The position numbers were made by a program, and so were the translations under genes. A stretch of 23,717 nt of DNA from positions 1 through 23,717 of IMG/VR virus record IMGVR_UViG_3300046003_005304; one strand, given 5' to 3'. The notes under the pieces are model-generated. The model saw only the letters and a list, made by a program, of their open reading frames with translations, was not told the origin of the DNA and did not search any database. Positions 6,490 to 12,820 of this stretch are shown one piece after another. Origin of the DNA: a virus. Numbering within the stretch: position 1 is the stretch's first letter; each line of letters begins with the position of its first letter.

Positions 6490-7161
6490 ATGATTACAGT
6501 TTACGATGATTTATTACAAGGCGGAGATGAATGGCTTGCGGCTCGTTGCGGGTTATTGACTGCTAGCGAAATGAAGCTGATTATTACGCCTAGCAAGATG
6601 CAATTTGCAAATAATGATAAAAGCCGCGCTCATGTGTTTGAGTTGCTCGCCCAGCGTGTGACGCACTATGTGGAGCCGTTTTTTATCAGCGACGATATGC
6701 TTCGCGGAATGGAAGATGAAGCCGTTGCCCGTGATTTATATGCTGGCAAATATGAACCAGTAACGCAGACAGGATTTATTACGCATAAATTTACTGATTT
6801 TACGCTTGGTTATTCGCCAGACGGTTTAGTGGGTGACGATGGTGTGATTGAAATTAAAAGCCGCCGCCAGAAATACCAGATTGAAACGATTGTAAATAAT
6901 GAAGTGCCAGAGGAGTATTTGTTGCAGATTCAGACTGGCTTGCTGGTTTCAGGCCGTAAATGGTGTGATTTTATTAGTTATAGCGCGGGGCTTCCGTTGT
7001 TTGTGAAGCGCGTTATGGCCTGCAATGAAACGCAGGTAAAGATATTAGAAGCGGCGATTGCATTTGAAAAAGCGGTGCAAGAAAAAATGAATTGTTACGC
7101 TGATAATATGGTTAATTTTATAATGACAGAACGTAAAGAAGAAGGAGAATTAGTAATATGA
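6490..7161 (+). CDS. YqaJ-type (lambda exonuclease-like) recombination exonuclease
   Basis: A 223-residue exonuclease of the YqaJ/lambda Exo fold, which chews double-stranded ends 5' to 3' to expose single strands for phage recombination. The N-terminus shows QGGDEWLAARCGLLTAS (10-26). The catalytic block has RGMEDEAV (72-79, E75), GYSPDGL (107-113, D111), IEIKS (120-124, E121/K123) and the YLLQIQTGL helix with Q146/Q148. The start has AAAGGA upstream. It overlaps the next gene by 4 bases (ATGA), tying it to the two proteins that follow, where an annealing protein and SSB normally sit. Confidence 0.88.
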   Translation: MITVYDDLLQGGDEWLAARCGLLTASEMKLIITPSKMQFANNDKSRAHVFELLAQRVTHYVEPFFISDDMLRGMEDEAVARDLYAGKYEPVTQTGFITHKFTDFTLGYSPDGLVGDDGVIEIKSRRQKYQIETIVNNEVPEEYLLQIQTGLLVSGRKWCDFISYSAGLPLFVKRVMACNETQVKILEAAIAFEKAVQEKMNCYADNMVNFIMTERKEEGELVI

Positions 7162-7775
7162 GTGAAGTAAATATTGCGGCAGCTTGTGCGCCGAAAAGCG
7201 ACCAGTTAAACGCGGATGATTTAATTAACACTACGAAAACGGTAAAAATCACGGCAGTAAAAGCTGGTAATGCAGAGCAAAAAATCGTGGTGCATTATGA
7301 TGGTGATAATGGCAAGCCGTGGAAGCCGTGTAAATCGATGATTCGCGTCATGCGTACTTTATGGGGTGATACCGCTGCAACGTGGTGCAATCATAGCGTT
7401 ACGCTTTATAATGACCCCGAAGTGCAATATGGTGGCGTAAAAGTTGGCGGGATTCGTATCAGTCACGCTACTGGTATTGAGCAGGCTGTTATGCTTGCAT
7501 TGACGGCGAAAAAAGGCCAGCGCAAGCCGTATCAGGTGAAGCCTTTGGTTATTGCAGCAGTGGTTGACGATACCGCTAAAAAACTAGCAGCAGCAACAAC
7601 GAAAAAAACTAAAATTGTTGCAGAAATTGCAGCTTGTGAAACGCAAGAAGCAGTGATTGCGGTATTAGATAGAGAGGCAGGTGCAATGGATAGGTTCGCC
7701 GCTGATTATCCCGCTTTAGGAAAAGAAGTAAACGAAGCAGTATCAATCAAACAAGGAGAATTGAGCAATGGGTAA
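7158..7775 (+). CDS. recombination-module protein of unknown function (205 aa)
   Basis: This protein sits between the exonuclease and the SSB-like gene, the slot usually held by a single-strand annealing protein. Residues about 25-130 form a compact beta-rich domain with VKITAVKAG, VVHYDGDNGKPWKPCKSMIR (44-63), SVTLYNDPEVQYGGVKVGGI (80-99) and a basic KKGQRKPYQVKPL (118-130). I recall similar domains as uncharacterised proteins beside YqaJ genes in other phages, but know no assigned function. The rest is an Ala/Lys-rich helical tail. It does not show recognisable RecT, Erf, Sak or Redbeta motifs. An annealing or OB-fold-like DNA-binding role is an inference from position. Confidence 0.75.
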   Translation: MSEVNIAAACAPKSDQLNADDLINTTKTVKITAVKAGNAEQKIVVHYDGDNGKPWKPCKSMIRVMRTLWGDTAATWCNHSVTLYNDPEVQYGGVKVGGIRISHATGIEQAVMLALTAKKGQRKPYQVKPLVIAAVVDDTAKKLAAATTKKTKIVAEIAACETQEAVIAVLDREAGAMDRFAADYPALGKEVNEAVSIKQGELSNG

Positions 7776-8055
7776 AAAATACGATTTAGCAGTAAAAGTT
7801 GGAAGTTATACCGATAATAACGGCAACACGAAAAACCGTTATAAAAATATTGGTGCTTTGATGACTGGCAACGATGGCGGTGAGTATATTTTGCTGGAAA
7901 AAACATTTAATCCCGCTGGTGTAACGTCCGACCGTGAAAGCATTATGATTAGTCTTTTTGGGCCACGCGATAATAATAATCAGACCGCGCATAATGAGGC
8001 TAAACAGGATGGTTACGCGCCACAGCCTGACACTGACGATACTATTCCATTTTAA
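7768..8055 (+). CDS. single-stranded DNA-binding-like protein (95 aa)
   Basis: A 95-residue protein with a short beta-rich domain (KYDLAVKVGSYTDNNGNTKN, then YKNIGALM, EYILLEKTFNPAG and SIMISLF) and a disordered Asn/Gln-rich linker ending DTDDTIPF. The acidic tail with a final Pro-Phe is the hallmark of SSB proteins, where it docks replication and recombination partners. The domain is shorter than E. coli SSB (178 residues overall) and fits the small phage SSB-like type. ATG 7768 overlaps the gene upstream by 8 bases with AAGGAG just before it. It is the last gene of the operon, followed by a terminator. Confidence 0.75.
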   Translation: MGKKYDLAVKVGSYTDNNGNTKNRYKNIGALMTGNDGGEYILLEKTFNPAGVTSDRESIMISLFGPRDNNNQTAHNEAKQDGYAPQPDTDDTIPF

Positions 8056-8062
8056 GTAAATC

Positions 8063-8095
8063 GGGCGGGGTTGATAGCCTCGCCCTTTTTTTATT
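8063..8095 (+). terminator. rho-independent terminator of the replication operon
   Basis: GGGCGGGG (8063-8070), loop TTGATAG, CCTCGCCC (8078-8085), then a T run. The stem is 8 bases with one mismatch and lies directly after the SSB-like gene. It separates replication/recombination genes from the NAD+ genes. Confidence 0.85.
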
Positions 8096-8103
8096 AAAAA
8101 AAC

Positions 8104-8133
8104 CCTATTGACTACATAGCGAATTGCTATACA
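8104..8133 (+). promoter_or_regulatory. promoter-like element before the NAD+ genes
   Basis: CCTATTGACT (8104-8113) and CTATACA (8127-8133), with TGC directly before TATACA as in an extended -10. The gap between TTGACT and TATACA is 14 bases, short for a sigma-70 promoter. The same arrangement, with 19 bases between the first T of TTGACT and the C of CTATA, recurs at 10798. It also contains an inverted repeat ATAGC-GAATT-GCTAT (8116-8130). It lies just after a terminator and before a new gene pair, as a promoter should. Confidence 0.55.
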
Positions 8134-8151
8134 GTGGGGGGAGAAATGGGG

Positions 8152-8946
8152 ATGAGTATGATTTACTTAAATAAAGATTTAGTCAAAACATCGCAATTTA
8201 GCGGCGGAGAGAGAAATGTTGTAGTTGATACAATAAAGGTTTCAACATCTACCGCAAACGAATGCACTGCGTTTTTGCTTGATGCGAATTGTATTATGGA
8301 TTTACTTTTGACTGAGAATGCGAACGGGGGGATTTACGATCTAACTATCCCTTATTTTCCTTATGCACGGCAGGACAGGGTGTGCAATGACGGGGAGGCG
8401 TTTAGCCTTAAGGTAATGGCTAATTTGATTAATTCCCTTGGCTGCGACTATGTAACAGTATTTAACCCGCACAGCGATGTATTGCCTGGGCTTATAAATA
8501 GTTGTGTGGTCGTTCAAGCATGGCAACTATGCGAAGGTGTGCCATTTCACAAATATGATTTTATAATTTCGCCAGATGCGGGCGCTGAAAAAAAGACAAT
8601 TAAAATATCACAGCGTTACGATATTCCCATGCTATGCGCCTACAAAACTAGAAACCCTAAAACTATGGAAATCACAAAAACATGGGTGGATGATTCGGAA
8701 GATTTGCAAGGTAAAAGCGTCATTATCGCAGATGATATATGTGACGGAGGAAGAACATTCATAGAGCTTGCGAAGGTGCTGCGCGAAAGGGGGGCTGGCG
8801 ATGTGTCGCTTTACGTCACTCACGGCATATTTTCGCGTGGTATTGATAATCTGAAAGGCGCAATCGATACGGTTTACTACAACAACTCCCTAAACCAAGA
8901 CGGAACAGGCAACCCATACACTTTAATTACAAAGGAGCTATCATGA
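8152..8946 (+). CDS. Prs-like ribose-phosphate pyrophosphokinase; probable ADPR-PP synthetase (Adps) of NARP1
   Basis: A 264-residue PRPP-synthetase-fold protein. Canonical Prs moves pyrophosphate from ATP to ribose-5-phosphate; the NARP1 homologue acts on ADP-ribose. Visible motifs are IPYFPYARQDR (66-76, with the ATP-side R73/Q74/D75), FNPHSDV (104-110), ISPDAGAEKK (139-148) and the phosphate-binding loop IIADDICDGGRTF (191-203). At 264 residues it is shorter than bacterial Prs (about 315), as phage versions are. ATG 8152 is chosen because GGGGGGAG precedes it by 8 bases; GTG 8134 would put the ribosome site inside the gene. The stop overlaps the NAMPT-like start (ATGA). Sequence alone cannot prove ADP-ribose over ribose-5-phosphate as substrate. 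Confidence 0.87.
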   Translation: MSMIYLNKDLVKTSQFSGGERNVVVDTIKVSTSTANECTAFLLDANCIMDLLLTENANGGIYDLTIPYFPYARQDRVCNDGEAFSLKVMANLINSLGCDYVTVFNPHSDVLPGLINSCVVVQAWQLCEGVPFHKYDFIISPDAGAEKKTIKISQRYDIPMLCAYKTRNPKTMEITKTWVDDSEDLQGKSVIIADDICDGGRTFIELAKVLRERGAGDVSLYVTHGIFSRGIDNLKGAIDTVYYNNSLNQDGTGNPYTLITKELS

Positions 8947-10409
8947 AAATCAACCCATTAACCGCTATCGATTTTTACAAAGCAGGACACCGCCAGCAAT
9001 ATCCAGTTGGCACTAATCTGGTCTATTCCAACTTTACAGCGCGGAGCGATAAACTTAGTAATTTACCAGAGGGAGTGCGGCCAGAGGGTGTTACGTTTTT
9101 TGGATTACAATATTTTATTAAGAGCTTTTTAATTGAGGCGTTTGACATTGAATTTTTTAGCCAACCGAAAGAAAAGGTGGTAGCGGCGTATAAGCGGCGT
9201 ATGGATACCTCACTTGGCAAAAATGCAATCCCTGTTGACCACATTGAGGCGTTGCATGATTTAGGTTATCTCCCCATTGAGATTCGCGCATTGCCAGAAG
9301 GGGAAGAGGTTCCAATTAAGGTTCCTATGCTTATTATTTTTAATACTCACCCTGATTTTTTCTGGCTAACAAATTACCTTGAATCTGTAATGTCTAGCTA
9401 TTTGTGGAAGCCCACCACTTCAGCGACTACGGCAAGGGCTTACCGCAAGATTCTTGATCATTATGCGAAAAAAACAGGAACGGCAGCAGAGTTTGTGCAA
9501 TTTCAAGGACACGATTTTTCTTTCCGAGGAATGAGTAACCCAGAGGATGCTGCGCTGTCTGGTGCGGGGCATTTGTTATCTTTTGTTGGGACTGACTCAG
9601 TGCTAGCTATTGACCTTTTAGAGCAATATTACGGAGCGGATGCTGAGAAAGAACTTGTTGGTTGCAGCGTTCCTGCAACAGAACACAGCGTTATGTGTAT
9701 GGGGAGTAAGGAGTCAGAAATTGATACTTTCCGCCGACTTATTAATGAAGTTTATCCATCTGGTATTGTTTCTATTGTTTCAGATACATGGGATTTCTGG
9801 CGCGTGGTGACTGAATATGTTGCTACATTAAAATCCGATATTCTGGCGCGTAATGGTAAGGTGGTTATTCGTCCTGATAGCGGCGACCCTGTTAAAATTA
9901 TTTGCGGGGATGAGGAAAGCCGATATTTGCCAGCATTTAAGGGGGCGGTAGAATGCCTATGGGATATTTTTGGCGGAACTATTACCGAAACAGGCCATAA
10001 ACTGTTGGATTCGCATATAGGGCTGATTTATGGTGATTCTATTACTCCGCAACGCGCTATTGCAATACTTGAAGGGCTAGAAAGCAAGGGTTTTGCTTCG
10101 GGTAATGTGGTATTTGGTATCGGTTCATTCACTTATCAATATGTCACCCGTGATACCTACGGTTTTGCAGTAAAATCAACCTACGGCGAAATTAATGGAG
10201 AGCCTAGGGAGATATTTAAAGACCCCATCACGGATAACGGCGTAAAGAAATCCGCTGTTGGGTTGATTTCTGTCCTAAAGGATAGCGAGGGAAATTATTG
10301 CCTGCATGACAAGCAGGAAAATATCGCGGATAGCGGAGAGCTTTTAACTGTATTCCGCAACGGTTCACTTGTGAGGGAAACAACTTTGTCAGAAATTCGC
10401 ACCCGCTAA
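8943..10409 (+). CDS. NAMPT-like nicotinamide phosphoribosyltransferase; probable Namat of NARP1
   Basis: A 488-residue protein that aligns by eye along the length of human NAMPT (491 residues). Matches include NPLTAIDFYKAGHRQQYP (4-21), DFSFRGMSNPEDA (191-203), SFVGTDSV (213-220, D218), VPATEHSVM (243-251, H248 at the phospho-His position), SDTWDFW (280-286) and VVIRPDSGDP (307-316, R310 and D312). In NARP1 the homologue Namat joins nicotinamide to ADPR-pyrophosphate to give NAD+ directly; NAMPT proper joins it to PRPP to give NMN. The start overlaps the Prs-like gene by 4 bases with AAAGGAG upstream, so the two enzymes are co-made. No NMN adenylyltransferase is in the window, which fits the two-enzyme pathway but is not decisive. 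Confidence 0.92.
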   Translation: MKINPLTAIDFYKAGHRQQYPVGTNLVYSNFTARSDKLSNLPEGVRPEGVTFFGLQYFIKSFLIEAFDIEFFSQPKEKVVAAYKRRMDTSLGKNAIPVDHIEALHDLGYLPIEIRALPEGEEVPIKVPMLIIFNTHPDFFWLTNYLESVMSSYLWKPTTSATTARAYRKILDHYAKKTGTAAEFVQFQGHDFSFRGMSNPEDAALSGAGHLLSFVGTDSVLAIDLLEQYYGADAEKELVGCSVPATEHSVMCMGSKESEIDTFRRLINEVYPSGIVSIVSDTWDFWRVVTEYVATLKSDILARNGKVVIRPDSGDPVKIICGDEESRYLPAFKGAVECLWDIFGGTITETGHKLLDSHIGLIYGDSITPQRAIAILEGLESKGFASGNVVFGIGSFTYQYVTRDTYGFAVKSTYGEINGEPREIFKDPITDNGVKKSAVGLISVLKDSEGNYCLHDKQENIADSGELLTVFRNGSLVRETTLSEIRTR

Positions 10410-10454
10410 CGAAGTGCGTGATTTGGCTTATAGGAATTATGAAAGGAAAGAAAG

Positions 10455-10640
10455 ATGTACGCAGTAGGTGTTTTACTGACTGAAGGCGGAAGCAATGCAG
10501 GGTTTAGAATTAATCTAGCAAGCGATGGCTGTGTAGGGATGCTTCCAGTTTTTGCAACCAAACAAGACGCGCTAGATGCTTACCCAAATTTTCAGCTTAT
10601 AGAGATAGAAGCTACCCAACAACCAAAGGAGCAAAAATAG
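10455..10640 (+). CDS. small hypothetical protein (61 aa)
   Basis: A 61-residue protein beginning MYAVGVLLTEGGSNAGFRIN and ending EATQQPKEQK, with AGGAAAG 5 bases before ATG. The middle (FATKQDALDAYPNFQLIEIE) resembles small cytosolic alpha/beta phage proteins that adopt a ferredoxin-like or ubiquitin-like shape, but no family is recognised. It follows the NAMPT-like gene by 45 bases with no terminator, so it is in the same transcript. The next small gene starts immediately after its stop. Confidence 0.65.
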   Translation: MYAVGVLLTEGGSNAGFRINLASDGCVGMLPVFATKQDALDAYPNFQLIEIEATQQPKEQK

Positions 10641-10805
10641 ATGACTAAGCGCGTAAAAAACGATGTTGTATTTTTAACAGCATTGCCAAAAATAAAAGAA
10701 ATGTTTGTTGAGATTAAAGACGCTTTTCACTTTGGAAGTCAAAGTGAGTGTTTTGCTCATATGGTTAGAGAATTTCATAAAAAGATAAAAAAACCTATTG
10801 ACTAA
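10641..10805 (+). CDS. small basic protein (54 aa), ribbon-helix-helix-like
   Basis: A 54-residue frame starting directly after the TAG of the gene before it, with AAAGGAG 9 bases upstream. It is basic (MTKRVKNDVVFLTALPKIKE). The C-terminal half FHFGSQSECFAHMVREFHKK resembles the helix-turn-helix of ribbon-helix-helix regulators (the S-x-S-E...R pattern), so a small DNA-binding protein is possible. The last codons (KKPID) run into the second promoter-like element at 10794, so the gene end and the promoter share bases. Its function, including self-regulation, is an inference. Confidence 0.55.
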   Translation: MTKRVKNDVVFLTALPKIKEMFVEIKDAFHFGSQSECFAHMVREFHKKIKKPID

Positions 10806-10823
10806 CTATGCATTTACTATAAG
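10794..10823 (+). promoter_or_regulatory. second promoter-like element, matching the one at 8104
   Basis: CCTATTGACT (10794-10803) and CTATAAG (10817-10823), spaced exactly as CCTATTGACT and CTATAC before the NAD+ genes (19 bases from TTGACT start to CTATA start), after a similar A-rich run. It lies between two small genes, 27 bases before the ATG at 10850, and would give the downstream accessory genes their own start. Confidence 0.55.
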
Positions 10824-10849
10824 GTAACAGCATAACGAAAGGGAACACA

Positions 10850-11107
10850 ATGTCTGATAATGAATTTAACAACGAAACACACCCTGATGCAGTCAACTGG
10901 CAAGCGTCTAAGGTTATGGCTGATTTGCACAGCTGGATGACTCGCTCGCTTGAGCATGCGGCAAAAACTTTGCACCTGACGCAGGAGCAGTACGACCACT
11001 TGGAAGAAGGTTTAAAGATTCTGATTTGCGAGGGCGCATTAGAGAATATTTATGCAGATGCAGCAAAACACGCTGATGATGCTGACAAAGATTTATTTAA
11101 ATATTAG
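10850..11107 (+). CDS. hypothetical acidic helical protein (85 aa)
   Basis: An 85-residue acidic, His-rich helical protein (MSDNEFNNETHPDAVNWQAS ... KHADDADKDLFKY). ATG has AAAGGGAA 5 bases upstream. Residues 20-75 look all-helical with regular hydrophobic spacing, without a membrane segment. The acidic composition, including a DDADKD tail, is of the kind seen in some phage DNA-mimic or inhibitor proteins, but that is not evidence of such a function. Family not recognised. Confidence 0.65.
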   Translation: MSDNEFNNETHPDAVNWQASKVMADLHSWMTRSLEHAAKTLHLTQEQYDHLEEGLKILICEGALENIYADAAKHADDADKDLFKY

Positions 11108-11117
11108 GGAGAGAGAT

Positions 11118-11330
11118 ATGACAAACGAATTACAGCAGTATGTCGATTGGCTTATTGAGCAAGGCAATGCGACAATCTTGCAACGGAATAGCCGCGCTAG
11201 AAAACTCCCTTTCGGTGCGCGGCTTAGAGGGGCGGCTTTTGAAAGTTGCCTGCCCCTCGCCTTTATTTTTGGCATTGGATATGCCGCAACTTATGCTGTG
11301 TTTACGGTGATTGAATGGGTGATGTTATGA
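11118..11330 (+). CDS. small membrane protein (70 aa)
   Basis: It starts at ATG 11118 (MTNELQQYVDWLIEQGNATI) behind GGGAGAGAG; the longer frame back to 11052 overlaps the previous gene and is not needed. The first 40 residues are polar and basic (RNSRARKLPFGARLR). Residues about 44-67 (SCLPLAFIFGIGYAATYAVF) form one long transmembrane helix. By the positive-inside rule the basic N-terminus should stay in the cytoplasm. The stop overlaps the next start (ATGA). Function unknown. Confidence 0.65.
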   Translation: MTNELQQYVDWLIEQGNATILQRNSRARKLPFGARLRGAAFESCLPLAFIFGIGYAATYAVFTVIEWVML

Positions 11331-11578
11331 ACTATCCCCGCGCTGTATTTCTTGGTGACTTAGAAGCGTTACGCAAGAGCTTTGATAAAGAATGTGGCAA
11401 CAACACAATGACAGAACAACAATGGAGGCACGCTTATTTATGCTGGATTTCAAAACAATGGACAACGCCACGCTTGCCGCTTCGCTTGCGCTTTATAACC
11501 GCTGGCGCAAGGGTGTGGGGGAGTTTGCAGACTTTAAAAAGCAACTTCCTTACAAGCCTAGCGAGCTTACGGCGTTGA
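11327..11578 (+). CDS. hypothetical protein (83 aa), long overlap with the next gene
   Basis: The ATG at 11327 overlaps the TGA of the membrane protein (ATGA). The first half (MNYPRAVFLGDLEALRKSFD, then TMTEQQWRHAYLCWISKQW) looks like ordinary protein. After about residue 45 the composition turns Arg/Leu/Thr-rich and shadow-like, exactly where the more protein-like frame of the 11440-11610 gene takes over. Either the two genes overlap by 139 bases, or a frameshift has split one longer gene. Which holds cannot be decided from one sequence. Confidence 0.45.
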   Translation: MNYPRAVFLGDLEALRKSFDKECGNNTMTEQQWRHAYLCWISKQWTTPRLPLRLRFITAGARVWGSLQTLKSNFLTSLASLRR

Positions 11579-11610
11579 TGAATGAAATTATTGATAGGTT
11601 GGAGCAATGA
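11440..11610 (+). CDS. small hypothetical protein (56 aa)
   Basis: A 56-residue protein starting MLDFKTMDNATLAASLALYN and ending ALMNEIIDRLEQ. GGAGG lies 11 bases before the ATG. A second Met at residue 7 is an alternative start. The SLALYNRWRKGVGEF segment followed by a Pro-containing turn and a C-terminal helix resembles a type of small phage protein I have seen, with no known function. It overlaps the upstream frame at length, as noted there. Confidence 0.55.
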   Translation: MLDFKTMDNATLAASLALYNRWRKGVGEFADFKKQLPYKPSELTALMNEIIDRLEQ

Positions 11611-11669
11611 GTAATGGCGAACCTGAAATCATTCAACAATTAAACACATCTTATAAAACAGCCGATTAA
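11607..11669 (+). CDS. possible 20-residue peptide ORF
   Basis: An ATG overlapping the previous TGA (CAATGA) opens a 20-codon frame, MSNGEPEIIQQLNTSYKTAD. The overlap is like the other couplings here and the residues are plausible, but the length is too short to judge and GGAG is only 2 bases from the ATG. If not translated, 11611-11688 is simply a short gap. Confidence 0.25.
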   Translation: MSNGEPEIIQQLNTSYKTAD

Positions 11670-11688
11670 TGCTGAAAGCGAGTAACTC

Positions 11689-12069
11689 ATGACCATCCCA
11701 CTCACCAAACTAATTGCAGAAAATAAGGAAAGGCCGATAGCGGAAGCCAGCCGAAAAACCAATTCGCGTTTTTTGTTAAAAATAGATACTTGCTGGGTTG
11801 TGGGGTTTTGGAACGGCTTTTCATGGGAAGGTGAAGACGATGGATTATTGTTATATCCCACCCACTTCCGCCCACTGCCAGATGATAGGCTTGCTTTTGT
11901 GGCTGAACACTACCGCGCAGGTGTTGACGCGTTTATATCTATGTTCGAGCCATTGGCTGAAAAGAGCGGCATTTACGGCGCGGCTCTTGAGTTCGCTCAG
12001 GGTTTGCAAAAACAAGCAGAAGCAATAGCAGAGGGGAAAGACAAAACCGATGAGGCACACAATGGATAA
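11689..12069 (+). CDS. hypothetical protein (126 aa)
   Basis: A 126-residue soluble protein beginning MTIPLTKLIAENKERPIAEA. The first half is beta-like and aromatic (CWVVGFWNGFSWEGEDDGLL). The second is helical (PDDRLAFVAEHYRAGVDAFI, then AQGLQKQAEAIAEGKDKTDE). There is no signal peptide or cysteine motif. The ribosome site is weak (GCGAG). The stop overlaps the start of the Lar-like gene. The family is not recognised. Confidence 0.6.
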   Translation: MTIPLTKLIAENKERPIAEASRKTNSRFLLKIDTCWVVGFWNGFSWEGEDDGLLLYPTHFRPLPDDRLAFVAEHYRAGVDAFISMFEPLAEKSGIYGAALEFAQGLQKQAEAIAEGKDKTDEAHNG

Positions 12070-12514
12070 GCAGGTAGAACTTTTACCGTGCCCTTTTTGT
12101 AATGCGAAAGCATATAAATCTGAGTTTGGCTCAGATACTCATAGAAGGCCTTCTGATAATGCGCACCTTTTTGTTATTAAATGCGGCATGTGCTGCGCTG
12201 AAATTCGGCGTTTTGGTGATAAACTCGCTATCGCTGCATGGAACCAACGCACAACACCCACCCCACCAGCAGGGCAGTTTGATACCTCAAAATACATTAA
12301 GCTAAGTTGGAACCAGCAAGAAGAAATAAAGACGGGAAAATTTACTGTGCGTAAGCAAAATTTACCAGCAGGACAGGTAGAGGCGGTAGCTAGGGCATTA
12401 GCAGCCGCAGACCCACTATCAGGATTTGCTATTTGCCATGAAGGAAAAGAGGCGTGGCATTATAAAATTAAACAGGCAGAAGCCGCCATAACCAAAATAT
12501 TGGAGGTAATATGA
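12062..12514 (+). CDS. Lar-like zinc-ribbon protein (restriction alleviation family), 150 aa
   Basis: The N-terminal 63 residues follow the Lar_restr_allev pattern: LLPCPFCNAKAY (C10, C13), then VIKCGMCCAEIRR (C41, C44) and KLAIAAWNQR (54-63), the A-x-x-x-W-N-x-R ending typical of the family. Lar of the Rac prophage modulates EcoKI restriction-modification; many phage members carry the name without test. A helical extension of about 85 residues follows (VEAVARALAAADPLSGF and a C-terminal helix), longer than Lar itself. ATG 12062 is chosen for GAGG 6 bases upstream; an ATG 12 bases earlier lacks one. It overlaps both neighbours. An anti-restriction role is plausible but unproven. Confidence 0.72.
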   Translation: MDKQVELLPCPFCNAKAYKSEFGSDTHRRPSDNAHLFVIKCGMCCAEIRRFGDKLAIAAWNQRTTPTPPAGQFDTSKYIKLSWNQQEEIKTGKFTVRKQNLPAGQVEAVARALAAADPLSGFAICHEGKEAWHYKIKQAEAAITKILEVI

Positions 12515-12675
12515 GCCGTTGCCCTAGATGTGATGCATGTATGAGCATGTGGGATGCCCCTGTGTGCAGCCGTTGTGCTTATCCTGAAGCTGATAAACGT
12601 GATGCTGTAATGATAGCAATCGATGACCAGGATTATCGGGAAAGGATGGATAAGGAAGATGATTATAGCATTTAG
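12511..12675 (+). CDS. small Cys-rich zinc-ribbon-like protein (54 aa)
   Basis: A 54-residue frame overlapping the Lar-like stop (ATGA), with TGGAGGTAAT directly before ATG. Cysteines at 4, 7, 10, 19 and 22 (SRCPRCDACMSMWD ... VCSRC) form CxxC knuckles that probably bind zinc. The second half is acidic and helical (DDQDYRERMDKEDDYSI). Such small ribbons often bind nucleic acid or another protein. Function unknown. Confidence 0.6.
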   Translation: MSRCPRCDACMSMWDAPVCSRCAYPEADKRDAVMIAIDDQDYRERMDKEDDYSI

Positions 12676-12820
12676 CTTATTTATTGGACTATGTTGGTTT
12701 TATTTAACTTATGATGCCATCATAAATAAAAATAAAATATCAGTCATTTTTATTTCTATGTATATTGCAATACATGTAGGTAAATCGGTTTATAATAATA
12801 TTGGAGTGCTTGGCCTATGA
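12659..12820 (+). CDS. small two-helix membrane protein (53 aa)
   Basis: It starts at ATG 12659, inside the end of the gene before it. Two hydrophobic stretches, MIIAFSLFIGLCWFYLTY (1-18) and ISVIFISMYIAIHVG (about 27-41), are separated by a short basic loop, a helical-hairpin membrane protein. The longer frame from 12623 would add 12 basic residues and is also possible. AAGGA lies very close to the ATG, so translation is probably coupled. Small hairpin proteins of this type include holins and exclusion proteins; this one lies in the early, not the lysis, region. Confidence 0.6.
   Translation: MIIAFSLFIGLCWFYLTYDAIINKNKISVIFISMYIAIHVGKSVYNNIGVLGL

Noticed and set aside
8134-8151. GTG start for the Prs-like gene
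   Set aside because: It would place the GGGGGGAG ribosome site inside the coding region; ATG 8152 lies at the right distance from it.
8096-8151. NAD+-sensing riboswitch before the NAD+ genes
   Set aside because: Only about 50 bases separate the terminator from the ATG and they are taken up by the promoter-like element, leaving no room for a folded leader.
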